Source: Volvox africanus (taxonomy: Eukaryota; Chlorophyta; Chlorophyceae; Chlamydomonadales; Volvocaceae). From it: a stretch of DNA of 64,000 bases. Both the position numbers and the translations under genes were made by a program. Below, one piece after another: positions 10,399-20,506 of this stretch. Under the pieces are notes generated by a model, which ran no database searches, had not been told where the DNA came from, and worked only from the letters and a program-made list of their open reading frames with translations. The DNA is taken from contig BSDZ01000013.1 in assembly GCA_030268105.1 (NCBI GenBank), positions 3,515,001 to 3,579,000 of the forward strand. Reading direction: 5' to 3'. Position 1 is the first letter of the stretch. Every line of letters begins with the position of its first letter.

Positions 10399-12922
10399 AT
10401 GATGCAAACCAAGCTTTCCCGGCCATCTTCAGCTCGTTTTGCGCCTCATGGCGTTCTTCCCCGACGGATTCCCCGCGGCCTGTTGACACAAGCTCGTGCC
10501 GAGAAGTCTGCACTAGCCAGGGTATGAAGTACGCCTAGCGGGTTGGTGCTGTAAGTTGCATGAACAACTGAGCAGAGACGTTTCAACATGGTTCTTATCT
10601 GCAGTTTTCGGACTCGATTGGAATGCCTACTGATGAGGGCTTTTTTGGATTTACACCGTTCAGCGAGGTATGTTTTGGACCAGACCCTACCCAATGGCGA
10701 TGTTGTCCCTTGTTGTTTGAGGTATCGGTCTGTTACGTACGATGATGGTTTGGACACACATTAATGCTGCAGATGTGGGTTGGACGTTGGTCTATGATTG
10801 GATTTGTTTCGTCCATCGTCGTGGAGTTTGCGACGGGTGAGTTTGGGTTATAAGCGGCAGTCACCCTAATTATGAATGTTGCATGGCTAGATTAGAATAA
10901 GCAACGCCTCCTGGCGCTGGCCTGCAGCCTAACGCCTTTCACCCATGCGGAATCTCCACCCAAGCACGCAGCTGTGCTTCCAGAGCCGTGCTCTACTGCG
11001 CGTGCCCAGACTCGTGAGATTCTTTGCGGTACACTGCATGCTTTTACGGCTTTGCCATAAAGCAGATTACAAACGTAACTGTCCTTAGTTGCTATGCCTT
11101 CCTCGAATTGTGTGGACCCTCCTCGGTAGGCAAGGGTACGCTCGCTCAGATTGGCCTACCGGCTCCCTCCACCGCGCTATTGACTGCCATGGTTGTGCTC
11201 TTCGGCGGTGCAACAATAGTCGGCTCCGCGGTGACGGTGCAGCAGCTTCTAGGTCGCAAGATGAGCCGGACGTGAGTGAGGCATAAAGGATGTAGTGATG
11301 GTAGTTGGAGAGTACAGCACTTCATGCCATGGCCATGCGGCAAGACCGCCATCAGGCTAACGTGCATCACGATGTATACGTTCCCAAGCTATTTGGAAGC
11401 CACCGAAGTGTGTGCCATGTTTTAGGTACTAAATCTGCCTTCACATCTTCTGGATCAGGAACGTGGAACTCTTACGGATTTGTGCGCCGGTCTCTCAAGA
11501 ACGTAGGGAATTGGGACCGCAGGCCTAGCAGGCCCGCGAAATCAAACATAGATGGGTAGTAACCATCGGTCTTACTGAACCGCAGTTTCGTGCGTATGAA
11601 CCTCGCCCATGTTGCGGCCCGCAGGCAGCTTGAGCGGTACCGTTCCTTCCTTGGGCTTAGCGCAAAGGATGACTGGATGACAGACAAGGCTATGCGCGAC
11701 ATGAAGCGCCGTCCCGACTTCGCCAGCCCTGGTTTGGACATGGTAGCTATAGAAGAGGTTCGGCGGCAGGGCATGCCTGCTGATCGCTTCCTGGCGATGG
11801 ATGGCGTAGCCTCGACGGCGCAGCCCACCGCAGAGTGAGTTGGCATGAGTAACGGGTTTCCGTGGCGGTTCGGGGATTCAAGTATGTGTTTAGGAGGGTC
11901 GAGTATAACGAAAAGTTCATCCATGTCACAACATGCAGATGTCGGGATGGCAAGCTCTAAGCGAGTTGGGTTTGAAATCAAATGCTTTGGGAGATATCCG
12001 TGCGTTCTTGTAGACGCAAGACTAAGGGCTGTCCATCCCTTTGGCCAGATGCGGGGGAATGTATTGGGTTATGACTTGGTGAGGATTCCGTTTCGGGGTA
12101 CGTTTCGCAAGATTTCCAACTTGCATCTCCTGGTTCGTCTAGGATGGCGACGTAGATAACCCTGCTCTACTCCTCCCTAATAGTATCTGTAGCGCGAATT
12201 TCTATGGTTTATGGTGGATCGAATCAATTGATTTTGACGACAACCATAATTTATGGGATGCCCATTCTTAACGCACAATGCCGTGGTGGCCTCCAGGGAT
12301 AAGAAGGCAGAGAGCTCGTCTGTCGTTGTCGCCGAAGTGGCTGGGCCACGCAGTGAAACCGTAGTGCCGCCCGCTCCGGCAAAGCAGCAAATTGTAAGTT
12401 GCGAGTGCAGATAGTTTGATTGGCCTTGTTGGATGTAATGATAAACCATGCTTTTACCAGGTTGTAGGTGCAAGTGATAAACTTTGAAAGGCGCACAGTC
12501 TGAGCAGTTTGCGCAGCGACAAGTACTTGTTTCATTTGTGATGCGTACTAAACTCCAAGGGTTGGGGTGTGTTGATCCAGATTTCCGTGTACTTGGGTGC
12601 CTTGTGGTTTATCTCACACTTCAGTTTGTTCCGTTATCCATGTTGCAGACCATGGACGAGCTGTATGGCTTGGACGAAGGCAAGTACGCTCGTGAAGTGG
12701 AGTTGTCAAACGGTGAGTGTTGTGGAATCCAGGATTCGGATCATTTTGCGGTAATAATTTCCAAGTTTTGTGTTGAAATTTATTTGTCCTACAGGCCGGG
12801 CTGCTATGCTAGGTTTCTTGGCGGCTATTTTGGTGGAAGCGGGCACTGGCAAGGGAATCATTCTGCAAATTATCACCTATCTAAAGTGGAGCGGTCTTCT
12901 TGGACCTATGTCCGGTTTTTAA
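10399..12922 (+). CDS. Three-helix LHC-superfamily (ELIP/SEP/PsbS-like) thylakoid protein
   Basis: Eight exons (10399-10521, 10605-10667, 10773-10836, 11130-11271, 11586-11834, 12297-12393, 12649-12712, 12795-12922) splice with GT-AG introns and full phase agreement to 309 residues. The start is a Met-Met followed by a Ser/Arg-rich region typical of an algal transit peptide. Helix 1 has the PsbS-like motif FGFTPFSEMWVGRWSMIGF and then EFATGKGTLAQIG. Helix 2 (LLTAMVVLFGGATIVGSAVTV) has no pigment motif. After a charged segment of about 140 residues, helix 3 carries the canonical ELSNGRAAMLGF and then EAGTGKGIILQI. Such proteins bind or quench chlorophyll under stress or during photosystem assembly. 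Which one-to-one orthologue this is (for example LHL or MSF1 types) I cannot settle. TGTAA at 13089 is a likely poly(A) signal. Confidence 0.85.
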
Positions 12923-13446
12923 GTGATTTGTATTCATACGATGATGTGGATTGGAAGTGGAACAAGATGAGGTGAAAATTGCTATTAACGCAACACGCAA
13001 ATGATTTGGTAAAACTTATGTATGATCATTAGGTAGAAACAAGTTTAATAACTCGTTGCACATCGTTTATATGAATATCACCATGAAATGTAACAATTCT
13101 CTTCAACACGTCATTACAGCTGCAGAAACATAATACCATTTGCTTAGCAATGATTTAAAATATAGTACAAAAATTTAACTTACCAGTTTTGTCTACACCA
13201 TACGTTAAATCATTCTTCATCCAACTTGCAAATGTCCAAGGCACATACCGATACTCATTCGTTCTACAAATTAACATTTACCAAAACACCATAACTACCT
13301 CGCCCCACACACACATACTCAACTTCGACCGAAGCACAACGACTCTCCAAACAATCGTTCCTTAACCAGTATCTCCGCCCATAGCAGTAAGATTGTAATC
13401 CCACATTTCCTATATCCTGATCCCTTTCCTCCCATGCAAAGATGCA
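12923..13446. other. 3' UTR and AT-rich spacer
   Basis: AT-rich DNA following the LHC-like stop. TGTAA at 13089-13093, 167 bases past the stop, fits the volvocine polyadenylation signal. Nothing else recognisable. Confidence 0.55.
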
Positions 13447-14230
13447 ATTGTGAGTAAGTGCCGTACCTGAACGTTACCATAAGTACCGGAATGATGACCG
13501 CTCCAAGATCGATGGCCAGCTGCTGATAGTCCAAAAGGGATTGCAACGTCGTGCTGTGATGGCAATGCGCAGAGTCAACCAGGAATTAGACCGTGTCCGT
13601 ACCGCTTACTATAAAGACGTTGCCAAACCAGACGAGCCGGGACTGGGATTTCTGCAGAAACACTAGGCGGGCTCTCCGGTTGAGGGAAGCCCTTCAAGGC
13701 AGTCGGTTCCAAGCAAAGGCTGCAACAAGCTAATGTCGCGAAGCCCACGCGAAAGGTGGCAGCCGAAGAGTGCCTGGTATCAAGATCCCAAGCAGCTATC
13801 CAGGGCGATAAGCCACCGATCCTTGAAAGGTGTGTTACGCAATACACATTGGATGGATACCTGCTCCAGCTGCTCTTAAGTCGTTGACCGAGTCCCTACT
13901 TCAAGGTGGCGGAGGACTCCGTGGAGGATGCAGCCACCTTACAAACCTGCAGAGAAAAGCGTACTCAAGTTTTGGCCGTAGCTATTGGGGCGACAGTCCA
14001 GAGGCAACTCGTCGATAGACACTGCGCCGCAGGTCGGACTGGTTTTGGCGAGGGACGCCGTGGCTAGGGTTATTGTGGCAAAGACGGGCGTCAGCGCTGC
14101 CGCTGGAAACATCGGCCGCCCCTTTCTACCCGGCAAAGTTTCGTTGCGCCTGTGACAGGAAGTCGTTGACGCTCAGGTTTTCGTCACCGTGCGTGACCTT
14201 AGCTGACACCTCGGGTACAAACAGCTTGCC
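13447..14230 (+). pseudogene. Coding-like debris of unknown protein
   Basis: Several adjacent stretches on the plus strand have protein-like composition but sit in different frames with stops between them. From about 13447 to 13664 reads PERYHKYRNDDRSKIDGQLL, then VQKGLQRRAVMAMRRVNQEL, then DRVRTAYYKDVAKPDEPGLG. After about 13690, in another frame, comes RKVAAEECLVSRSQAAIQGD and then KPPILERCVTQYTLDGYLLQ. Around 13950-14060 is a helix-like QVLAVAIGATVQRQLVDRH. Around 14041-14150 is VLARDAVARVIVAKTGVSAA, then GNIGRPFLPGK. I do not recognise the family. Either this is one gene with small exons I could not phase, or a frameshifted remnant of an inserted gene. Confidence 0.35.
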
Positions 14231-14598
14231 CCGGGATGCCTTGGTGTCCAGCACTGGTTCCGAACCTAAAGCAACAGGATAATGCACCAACACAAACACA
14301 ATTTAGAGATTGTTAGAAAGAAAAGCGCCCCGCCCTCAGCGGTATTACTTCTTTCCTCCTCCTCTTATAGATGGATCGCTCATCTCAACGGGGCAAATCA
14401 GCCCTAGCCCAACCAAACCATTGAGATGCATATGATAAACGCAAAGGATAAGCATAAAAAGCATGCAGTTTGCCAGGCAGGAACACAAAACTACATGGTA
14501 AGCACCTTTCATGAGGATTTCAATGTGTTCCAAATAAACTTCGATTTAACAACGCAATCAACAGCTCCCTTGCCAAGCTTTCTAAGATTGGACGTCCT
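14231..14598. other. Spacer and probable 3' UTR of the SAC3-family gene
   Basis: No gene seen. The right part is downstream of the minus-strand stop at 14599 and is probably its 3' UTR. Confidence 0.4.
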
Positions 14599-17500
14599 TC
14601 ACGATATCACATGCAGCGTTTTAGTCTTACGGGTCTTACCCTTCTCAATCACGACAGCGCCATGATCCCGTAACCAAGCAGAGCACTCCGCCACGCCTTC
14701 CTCCATCGAGGAAGCCGCTGCCGCCTCCCCGTCGAGGTGCACACGCATGCAGCCCGGTAGTGGCTTGCCATCCCCCTCCTTGGCGTCTTCGTGGCAGCTG
14801 GACGGCCGCGGTGCAAAACCTAACAATAGCGCCATCTCGGACACAGGCAAGGGCAGGTCGCAAGCTTTCACAAAGGCGTTGAGGCCCGCAAATCGCATCG
14901 CTTCCGCCACCACGTCCATGATCGCACGACCCAGGTGTGGCGCGGACGCGTACAGCCGGAAAAATGCCGCATAGTTGTACGTCATTACCGCCTCGCGAAC
15001 CTGCATACATCAAAAGGAGTTTAGGACCAAACCTGAAACCCAGAGGGCCTCATTCGTGCCCGCCTGACTCACAAACAAATCGGGCAAAAAATCAGCTGCT
15101 TAGCATACGTGCACCCAGAGAACAGACGCATAATCAGCAAATGGCAGGAACGCAAGTTGCTCGTGACACCCATCCGCTTCTGCAGCACATGCATATCCAC
15201 GACTGTTGCATACAAGCATACATACCCATGCTAACGGCGCTTCAAGTTCATGGCAGTGCCACTATCTTTCATCACGACTTTTCAGGTTTTTTTACGAACG
15301 CTAATATGGATGGAACCTGAGATTACACGCTGGCCTATCAATGGGCTAAGTAACGTGACAATGTCATAAACATCACCTGCTGCAAGACGACGCATCATTC
15401 GACATTTGACACGAACGCTACAGGATAACAGGTTTTGGTCCACGAAAACACTAAATACAGTTTGAACACTTTCAACACCCACCTGTAGGGCGTGCCGAAT
15501 CTCCTCCGACCCTGACAGCTCGCGTGGGATATTGCGGATTGTATGCATGAGCGACTTGGCCATGCCACCACCACGCCGCCCTGCCGTGGCGCAGTGAACA
15601 GTTTCGTACAAGACGCGATACGCCGTGAACTCTGCTACACAACCGGGCTGCGCATCTGCATACAAGTGCGCTAACCGCGCCTGGCATTGGTTGAACTCAG
15701 CAGTGTCCCCGTACTCAAGGCTGCTTCGCGCATGAGCTTCGTACACGCGCACCGCCAAGCCATTCCGCAGATGCTGGACCGTGCAGTCCTGACGCATACC
15801 CTTGAACTGGTCCAGCGAGTAAAAAAACGAGGCTTCACCGTGCGCTATCAGGGACACGAGGCGCTCCAGGGCTCGCTCCAAGACAGGTTCAGGGCGCACA
15901 GTTGCAGGGTCCGGCTTGCTGGTCAGACGGAAGTACGACTTCTCCAGGTTTTGACAGGTGCCAACCACCAGGCCGTCGAATCGGCGCTCCGCAACCTCCT
16001 CGTCCGACATATCCATACCTGAGCTATCGTCATCGTGCACGCCAACGCCCGCCACAATCCCCGCAGCGCGCCCGTTGCCAAAACGACCCGCACGCGCTTG
16101 GCGACGCAACTCCTCTAATGACAATGCGCCCTTGCCCCCACGACGCCCCGACTGTTGCTGTTGGTGTTGCTCCATCTGTATCAGCTTCTTGCGCCTACGG
16201 TTGCTTAAAGACTGCACACCCCCTACGTGGTGAAGCGACTGCTTCGGAGTTGCGCTGTCAGACCCCCGCTCGCCATTCTGGTCGTCTTCATCAGAATCGG
16301 GAACATGCGGCCTCTTACGGTATTCGATTGATGACGGGTGCTGGTCGTGGCTATGGCGGCGGTCATGGTCCAAACGCGCCTCGGAAACAGCGCCCCACCT
16401 GCTCCGTTTTCGCACTGGAGTCACGTCCAATGCAAGCACAGTGCTAACTGCTTCTGATCCCCGGTCCTGCTGTCCAGCAGGGTTGTCAGGCAACATGATG
16501 GGGTGCGTGTCCCAATCTGTTGTCCACAGCTTACCATCTGTTTTGACCTGCTCTAAATATGCCATTAGCTTCTGCGATAGACGGCTATCAGGAATGTTTT
16601 GAAGGCGCGCGGTGTTGAAACAGCGAGTTACCCATGCTGTGAACGACGGGGGCCACTGGCTGCTACCCTGCGTGGATGAAGCCTGTGCCGCCTTGGCAGC
16701 GGCCATCGCGCCTGCAGCACCGGCAGCAACTGCGGCTGCGACGGCCGGGTTTTGACCATGCGGTGGGGTACTGCTCGCAGTCACAGGATTTGAACTAGAA
16801 TCTACAGAGATGTAGGAAGGCGTTGCCACACTGACTGCACGCTTTACCAATGGCACCTGCGGACGGATGACGATAGCGGGATGTTGCTTACTTCCCGAAG
16901 GCACCCCAGCAACCGATGCCGATGCACTGGTAGCATCATTGACATGCACACGTGATCCAATGGGCACGGTATTTGGGCCGGTAGCCCCTGTCCGAAACCG
17001 CCCGTGGCTGGCTCTATGGACTGGAAGCTGACCGTACAAACCGGATGGCGGGGGTTGAGCGTTGTAAGTATGAGGTGGCGACGAAGTACTGGATGGATGT
17101 ACCAGCTTATCGCGAGCTTCGTCCCTTGGCAAAACGCTCACGGAAGGTTCGTTCAATATACCGGCCTGCTGCTGCTGAGAAGACGTCGCAGACGCGTATG
17201 CGTAAGCGTCCGCTTGCTGCTGTTGCTGCTGCCAGTAAGCGTACCATTGTTGCTCATAGCCTGGATACGAATAATACGAGCTATAGTTTCGGGCATACCA
17301 CTGCGCATAAGCATCGTGGCTAGCAGCGGTCGCAGTTGCGTCACCTCCACCAGACGCAGTTCCAGTTGCACTAACAGCAGCATTTTGAACAGAATTATTC
17401 TGCAGGCCAGGGTGCGACGGAGGCGGCGGAGGAGGCACTTCGCCTTGACACGGGAGAGGCGGAACTGCCTCAGAAGATGAGGAGCCCGGCAGCGGCGGTG

Positions 17501-17774
17501 CATCATTAATAGCTGGCTTCCCAGCATCAGAAGGGCCAGGCGGAGGAGGGGGCGGAGCTTCCGGAGGTGCGCTGACCTGCGGACCAGCATGTTGCTGATA
17601 CGCGGCCTGCCCAGATAACGGGTAATGCGCGCCCTGCTGTTGATAGTAAGCAGACATGTTATAGCTACCATCGTAGCCATAAGCAGCATAATAGTCCTTG
17701 TAATACGTGGAGTCTGCGATGCTCGGCGCAGCGTAGGACATGGCCTGGTACGCCATAGTTTCCTGTAGTTGCAT
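14599..17774 (-). CDS. SAC3/GANP-domain protein, LENG8/THP3 (SAC3A) type
   Basis: Two exons on the minus strand, 17774-15483 and 15000-14599, joined by a 482-bp GT-AG intron in phase 0, encode 897 residues. The first about 330 residues are Tyr/Gln/Pro-rich low complexity (YQQQGAHYPL, PPPPPGP). Then comes the family block PPSFTAWVTRCFNTARLQNI with WTTDWDTHPIMLP, a basic linker (RRRKKLIQMEQHQQQQ) that may be a nuclear signal, and the SAC3/GANP fold (LERLVSLIAHGEASFFYSLD; FKGMRQDCTVQHLRNGLAVR; VYEAHARSSLEYGDTAEFNQ). Exon 2 continues it with MTYNYAAFFRLYASAPHLGR and a winged-helix-like end. Relatives act with PCI-domain partners in transcription-coupled mRNA processing in the nucleus. Assignment to the LENG8/THP3 branch rather than TREX-2 Sac3 rests on the WDTHP motif and N-terminal composition. 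Confidence 0.85.
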
Positions 17775-18210
17775 AGGTAATGAAGAAGATAAGGAAGACC
17801 GGGTAGTGACTCAGGAAATAGCGCCTTTAAGGCAGCTTAAGAATTTCCCTAGGAACCGCCCAACGCTCGCACCTTAGGAAGATACCAGCACACAAAACAT
17901 ATCAGCACAGCAGTATTCAAGAGACGTTTCCGTCAATTGTCCGCATCATTGCACTGGATCTATTTTAAAAGAGAATGCCTCGATGCTCTAGGGAGGGTAC
18001 AATGCCATATACCGTATAGTATCATGCTGAAGTGTCTTTGACAGTTCGTTTACCTAGACTCAACATCCAAGCTTGCCACAGAACGGTTTTGGATTCACTG
18101 AAACTTGTTTCCCCTCAAACTCTCCCGTTTCCGTCAACTGGGAAGATGTATGCTGCGGAAGTGTACAGATATGCGTGTGCTGCGATGTTAAGGTCCATTG
18201 GTTAGTCCGA
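17775..18210. promoter_or_regulatory. Probable promoter/5' UTR of the SAC3-family gene
   Basis: Upstream of the minus-strand start at 17774. No open frame is supported and I can identify no TATA box or specific motif; the call rests only on position. Confidence 0.3.
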
Positions 18211-19470
18211 TCAGCAGCTGTGCTCCACGAAGTAACTGATATGGCGACGAGTACCTAGCGACAAGTTTTTACTCAATACCGCCTCAGCGATTTCTTTCAG
18301 CAAACTAACCAGAACAAGGCGATGTTTTGCTCGTGCCGGATCCTCGTAGTAAGGAATGAAGCCATAGTGGCCGTTAAAAACGGAAGACACGAACACATTA
18401 TTATGCTGAAAGCTCTCCCCCAGGATATAGGCAGGCCCTTCCGGTAGCAACACTACAGAACCAGGTAGTGCTGTTGGGGCAAGGGTTGCTGCACACCACA
18501 ACGTGCGGGACATGTCCGAACATACTTATGCAAGACCCAACATAATATTTATGCGCTCAATCACGACACCACAGCCATCTGCCACACCCCCAATTCAGGA
18601 GCAATTCTAAACTTAGACTTGAATCCAGAGCTACACCACTGCTACTGCGGGAATAAAGTGCTCTGGCTGACAAAACAACTCGTAGGATGAATTAGGCAAT
18701 CCGAAGTTGATTTGTGTCAGAGTACACATTCGACAGTTACGTTGCTGTGGAACAACAGGCTGCTTGTGTATGAAATGGACACGCTGTGGAGGGCCGAACC
18801 CACTTGTGTTGCAAAGCAAGGGGATGAGCTGTACGGTTTGCTCGACATGCTCCCCTTTATCTAGCGCTTCACGATAAAGACGGATTAAATCTTCAGCCTC
18901 TGTTGGGGTTAACACGCTCTCAGCCACTAAACGTTCTGCATACATCGCACGCACCGGGGTGCTGAGCCACCTTCTGGATGCTCCACTTAAATCAGATGGG
19001 AAGGCAACCTTGCGCATGAGTCTCTAGCTCTAAACTACCGCGCGAGATCGTATAAACCTGCTGCAGTGAACCATACCCAACCTTACCTTTGTTTCTGGAA
19101 AATTTTGCTGGTTCGCAATTGGATGTACTGTACGGCAGATTCCCTGACATGGCCCTGAGAGTTGGGGTAGCCATGTTTGCTTAAAATTGGTCGAAAGTTC
19201 GATCCGAACTGCCAACGGATTGTTTCTAAACGAGAACCGGGGTGGTAAAAGATCTGCAGGGGCCCCAGTGACAGTATAAGCAGCAAGGATAGCAAGGATC
19301 GCCTTTTCATCAGTTGAGTGCTCTGCCCAAGAAGTACCCATGGCCCCTAAAAGGAGGCCATGAAGTGTGAAGTGGCTTAGGAAATCACCAAAAGCCCAGA
19401 GGATAGGTGGTCCAATCGGGACTGGCACGTGGATATGGGCCGCAGAGAGCAGACGAATATGCGAAATCAA
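18211..19470 (-). other. Unidentified minus-strand exon-like segments, one resembling bacterial SucA
   Basis: Three open segments with protein-like composition follow each other. Segment 1 (19470-19087) reads SHFTLHGLLLGAMGTSWAEH and later LSGPCQGICRTVHPIANQQN, and ends at a good GT donor. Segment 2 (about 19017-18631) contains VRAMYAERLVAESVLTPTEA followed by EDLIRLYREALDKGEHVE, which matches the region of bacterial 2-oxoglutarate dehydrogenase E1 (SucA) after its HPTP motif. It then continues in frame with unrelated-looking Cys-containing sequence. Segment 3 (18513-18211) reads VVLLPEGPAYILGESFQHNN and then NGHYGFIPYYEDPARAKHRL. I could not phase the segments into one gene. They may be exons of one extracellular or organellar protein, or remnants of more than one source. 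Confidence 0.35.
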
Positions 19471-20506
19471 ACAGCCCAGCAGTGAACCCTAGGGGTCTTA
19501 TAATGATGGGGTGCACGTGCCCAATGGTGTACAAGTAGCCCCCCGGGGTCCCGAGGTTAACACACGCCAGCCTAAGGGGCGTAATAACCATATTATTATT
19601 GTTATTGTTCATGTGCGGCAGAGGTCATGCACACCGCTTTGTAAAACACGAGCCAAACCTCCAAGGTATCATCGTCCCATGTATCAATTTGGCTTGCATC
19701 GTCACGCGCTACTCCATCATGCAATTTGTTCATTTACCCAGGCAGACGTACATCAACTACAGGTACACGCATTCTCCTAAAATCCCTAGGAACGCACATA
19801 TGGACGCAGCCTAGCCCTGACCAGCCCAGTTACACCATGGCCATGAATCCCGCGTCTGTAACATTCCTGACGTTCACACCTCCACAGCCCACACTGCCGG
19901 CCTCCACCCTCTCCGATGAGTCCTTGCTCTAAGCCGCCGCCAGCACTGCGTTCACCTCCACCAGATCGTACATACACAATCACACAACCGCTCCCACGGA
20001 AACCCAAACATCCAACTGCCAGAACCATCCCGCGCGCTGCCCTGTTTACATGCGGAATAGGTCATCATGCCACCCGGCTGCTCGGACGCATTGACCCTTC
20101 ATTTCCCTTCAGCCTTCCATCCTCCCACCCGCTGCATCAAGGTTGCCTTCGCTATTTCCATCATCGCTCCCTCCCTCCCCAGTGCAGGCTCTCAGAGCAC
20201 TAGCTTGCCACGTACGATCACAGCTGCCCCTTCCAATCCACCTGTCCTTAGCTTCCGATTTCCCCACCTCCAGCGGTAAGCCCCCTTGCTCCCGCCACCC
20301 ATAATTCGCAACTGTCAGCAACGCGCCACTGCTTCCCGTTCGACGCACGTACGCAGATTGCTGGCCAAGACCCGACCCGTCAGCCTTCCCCCTCCCCTTC
20401 CCCCTCGCCTCAAGCATATACAGTCACGCAGGGAAAGGTAGGGACTGCCAGGTAGTGCCACGGGTGGAGCAAAACCCCTCTATCCCACAGACAGACACGC
20501 GCTCGG
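19471..20506. other. Spacer; likely 3' UTR of the YjbQ-family gene at its right end
   Basis: No supported gene. Pro/Ser-rich short frames near 19920-20400 look like composition artefacts of C-rich DNA. TTACA on the plus strand at about 20045 (TGTAA on the minus strand) could be the poly(A) signal of the neighbouring minus-strand gene. Confidence 0.4.
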
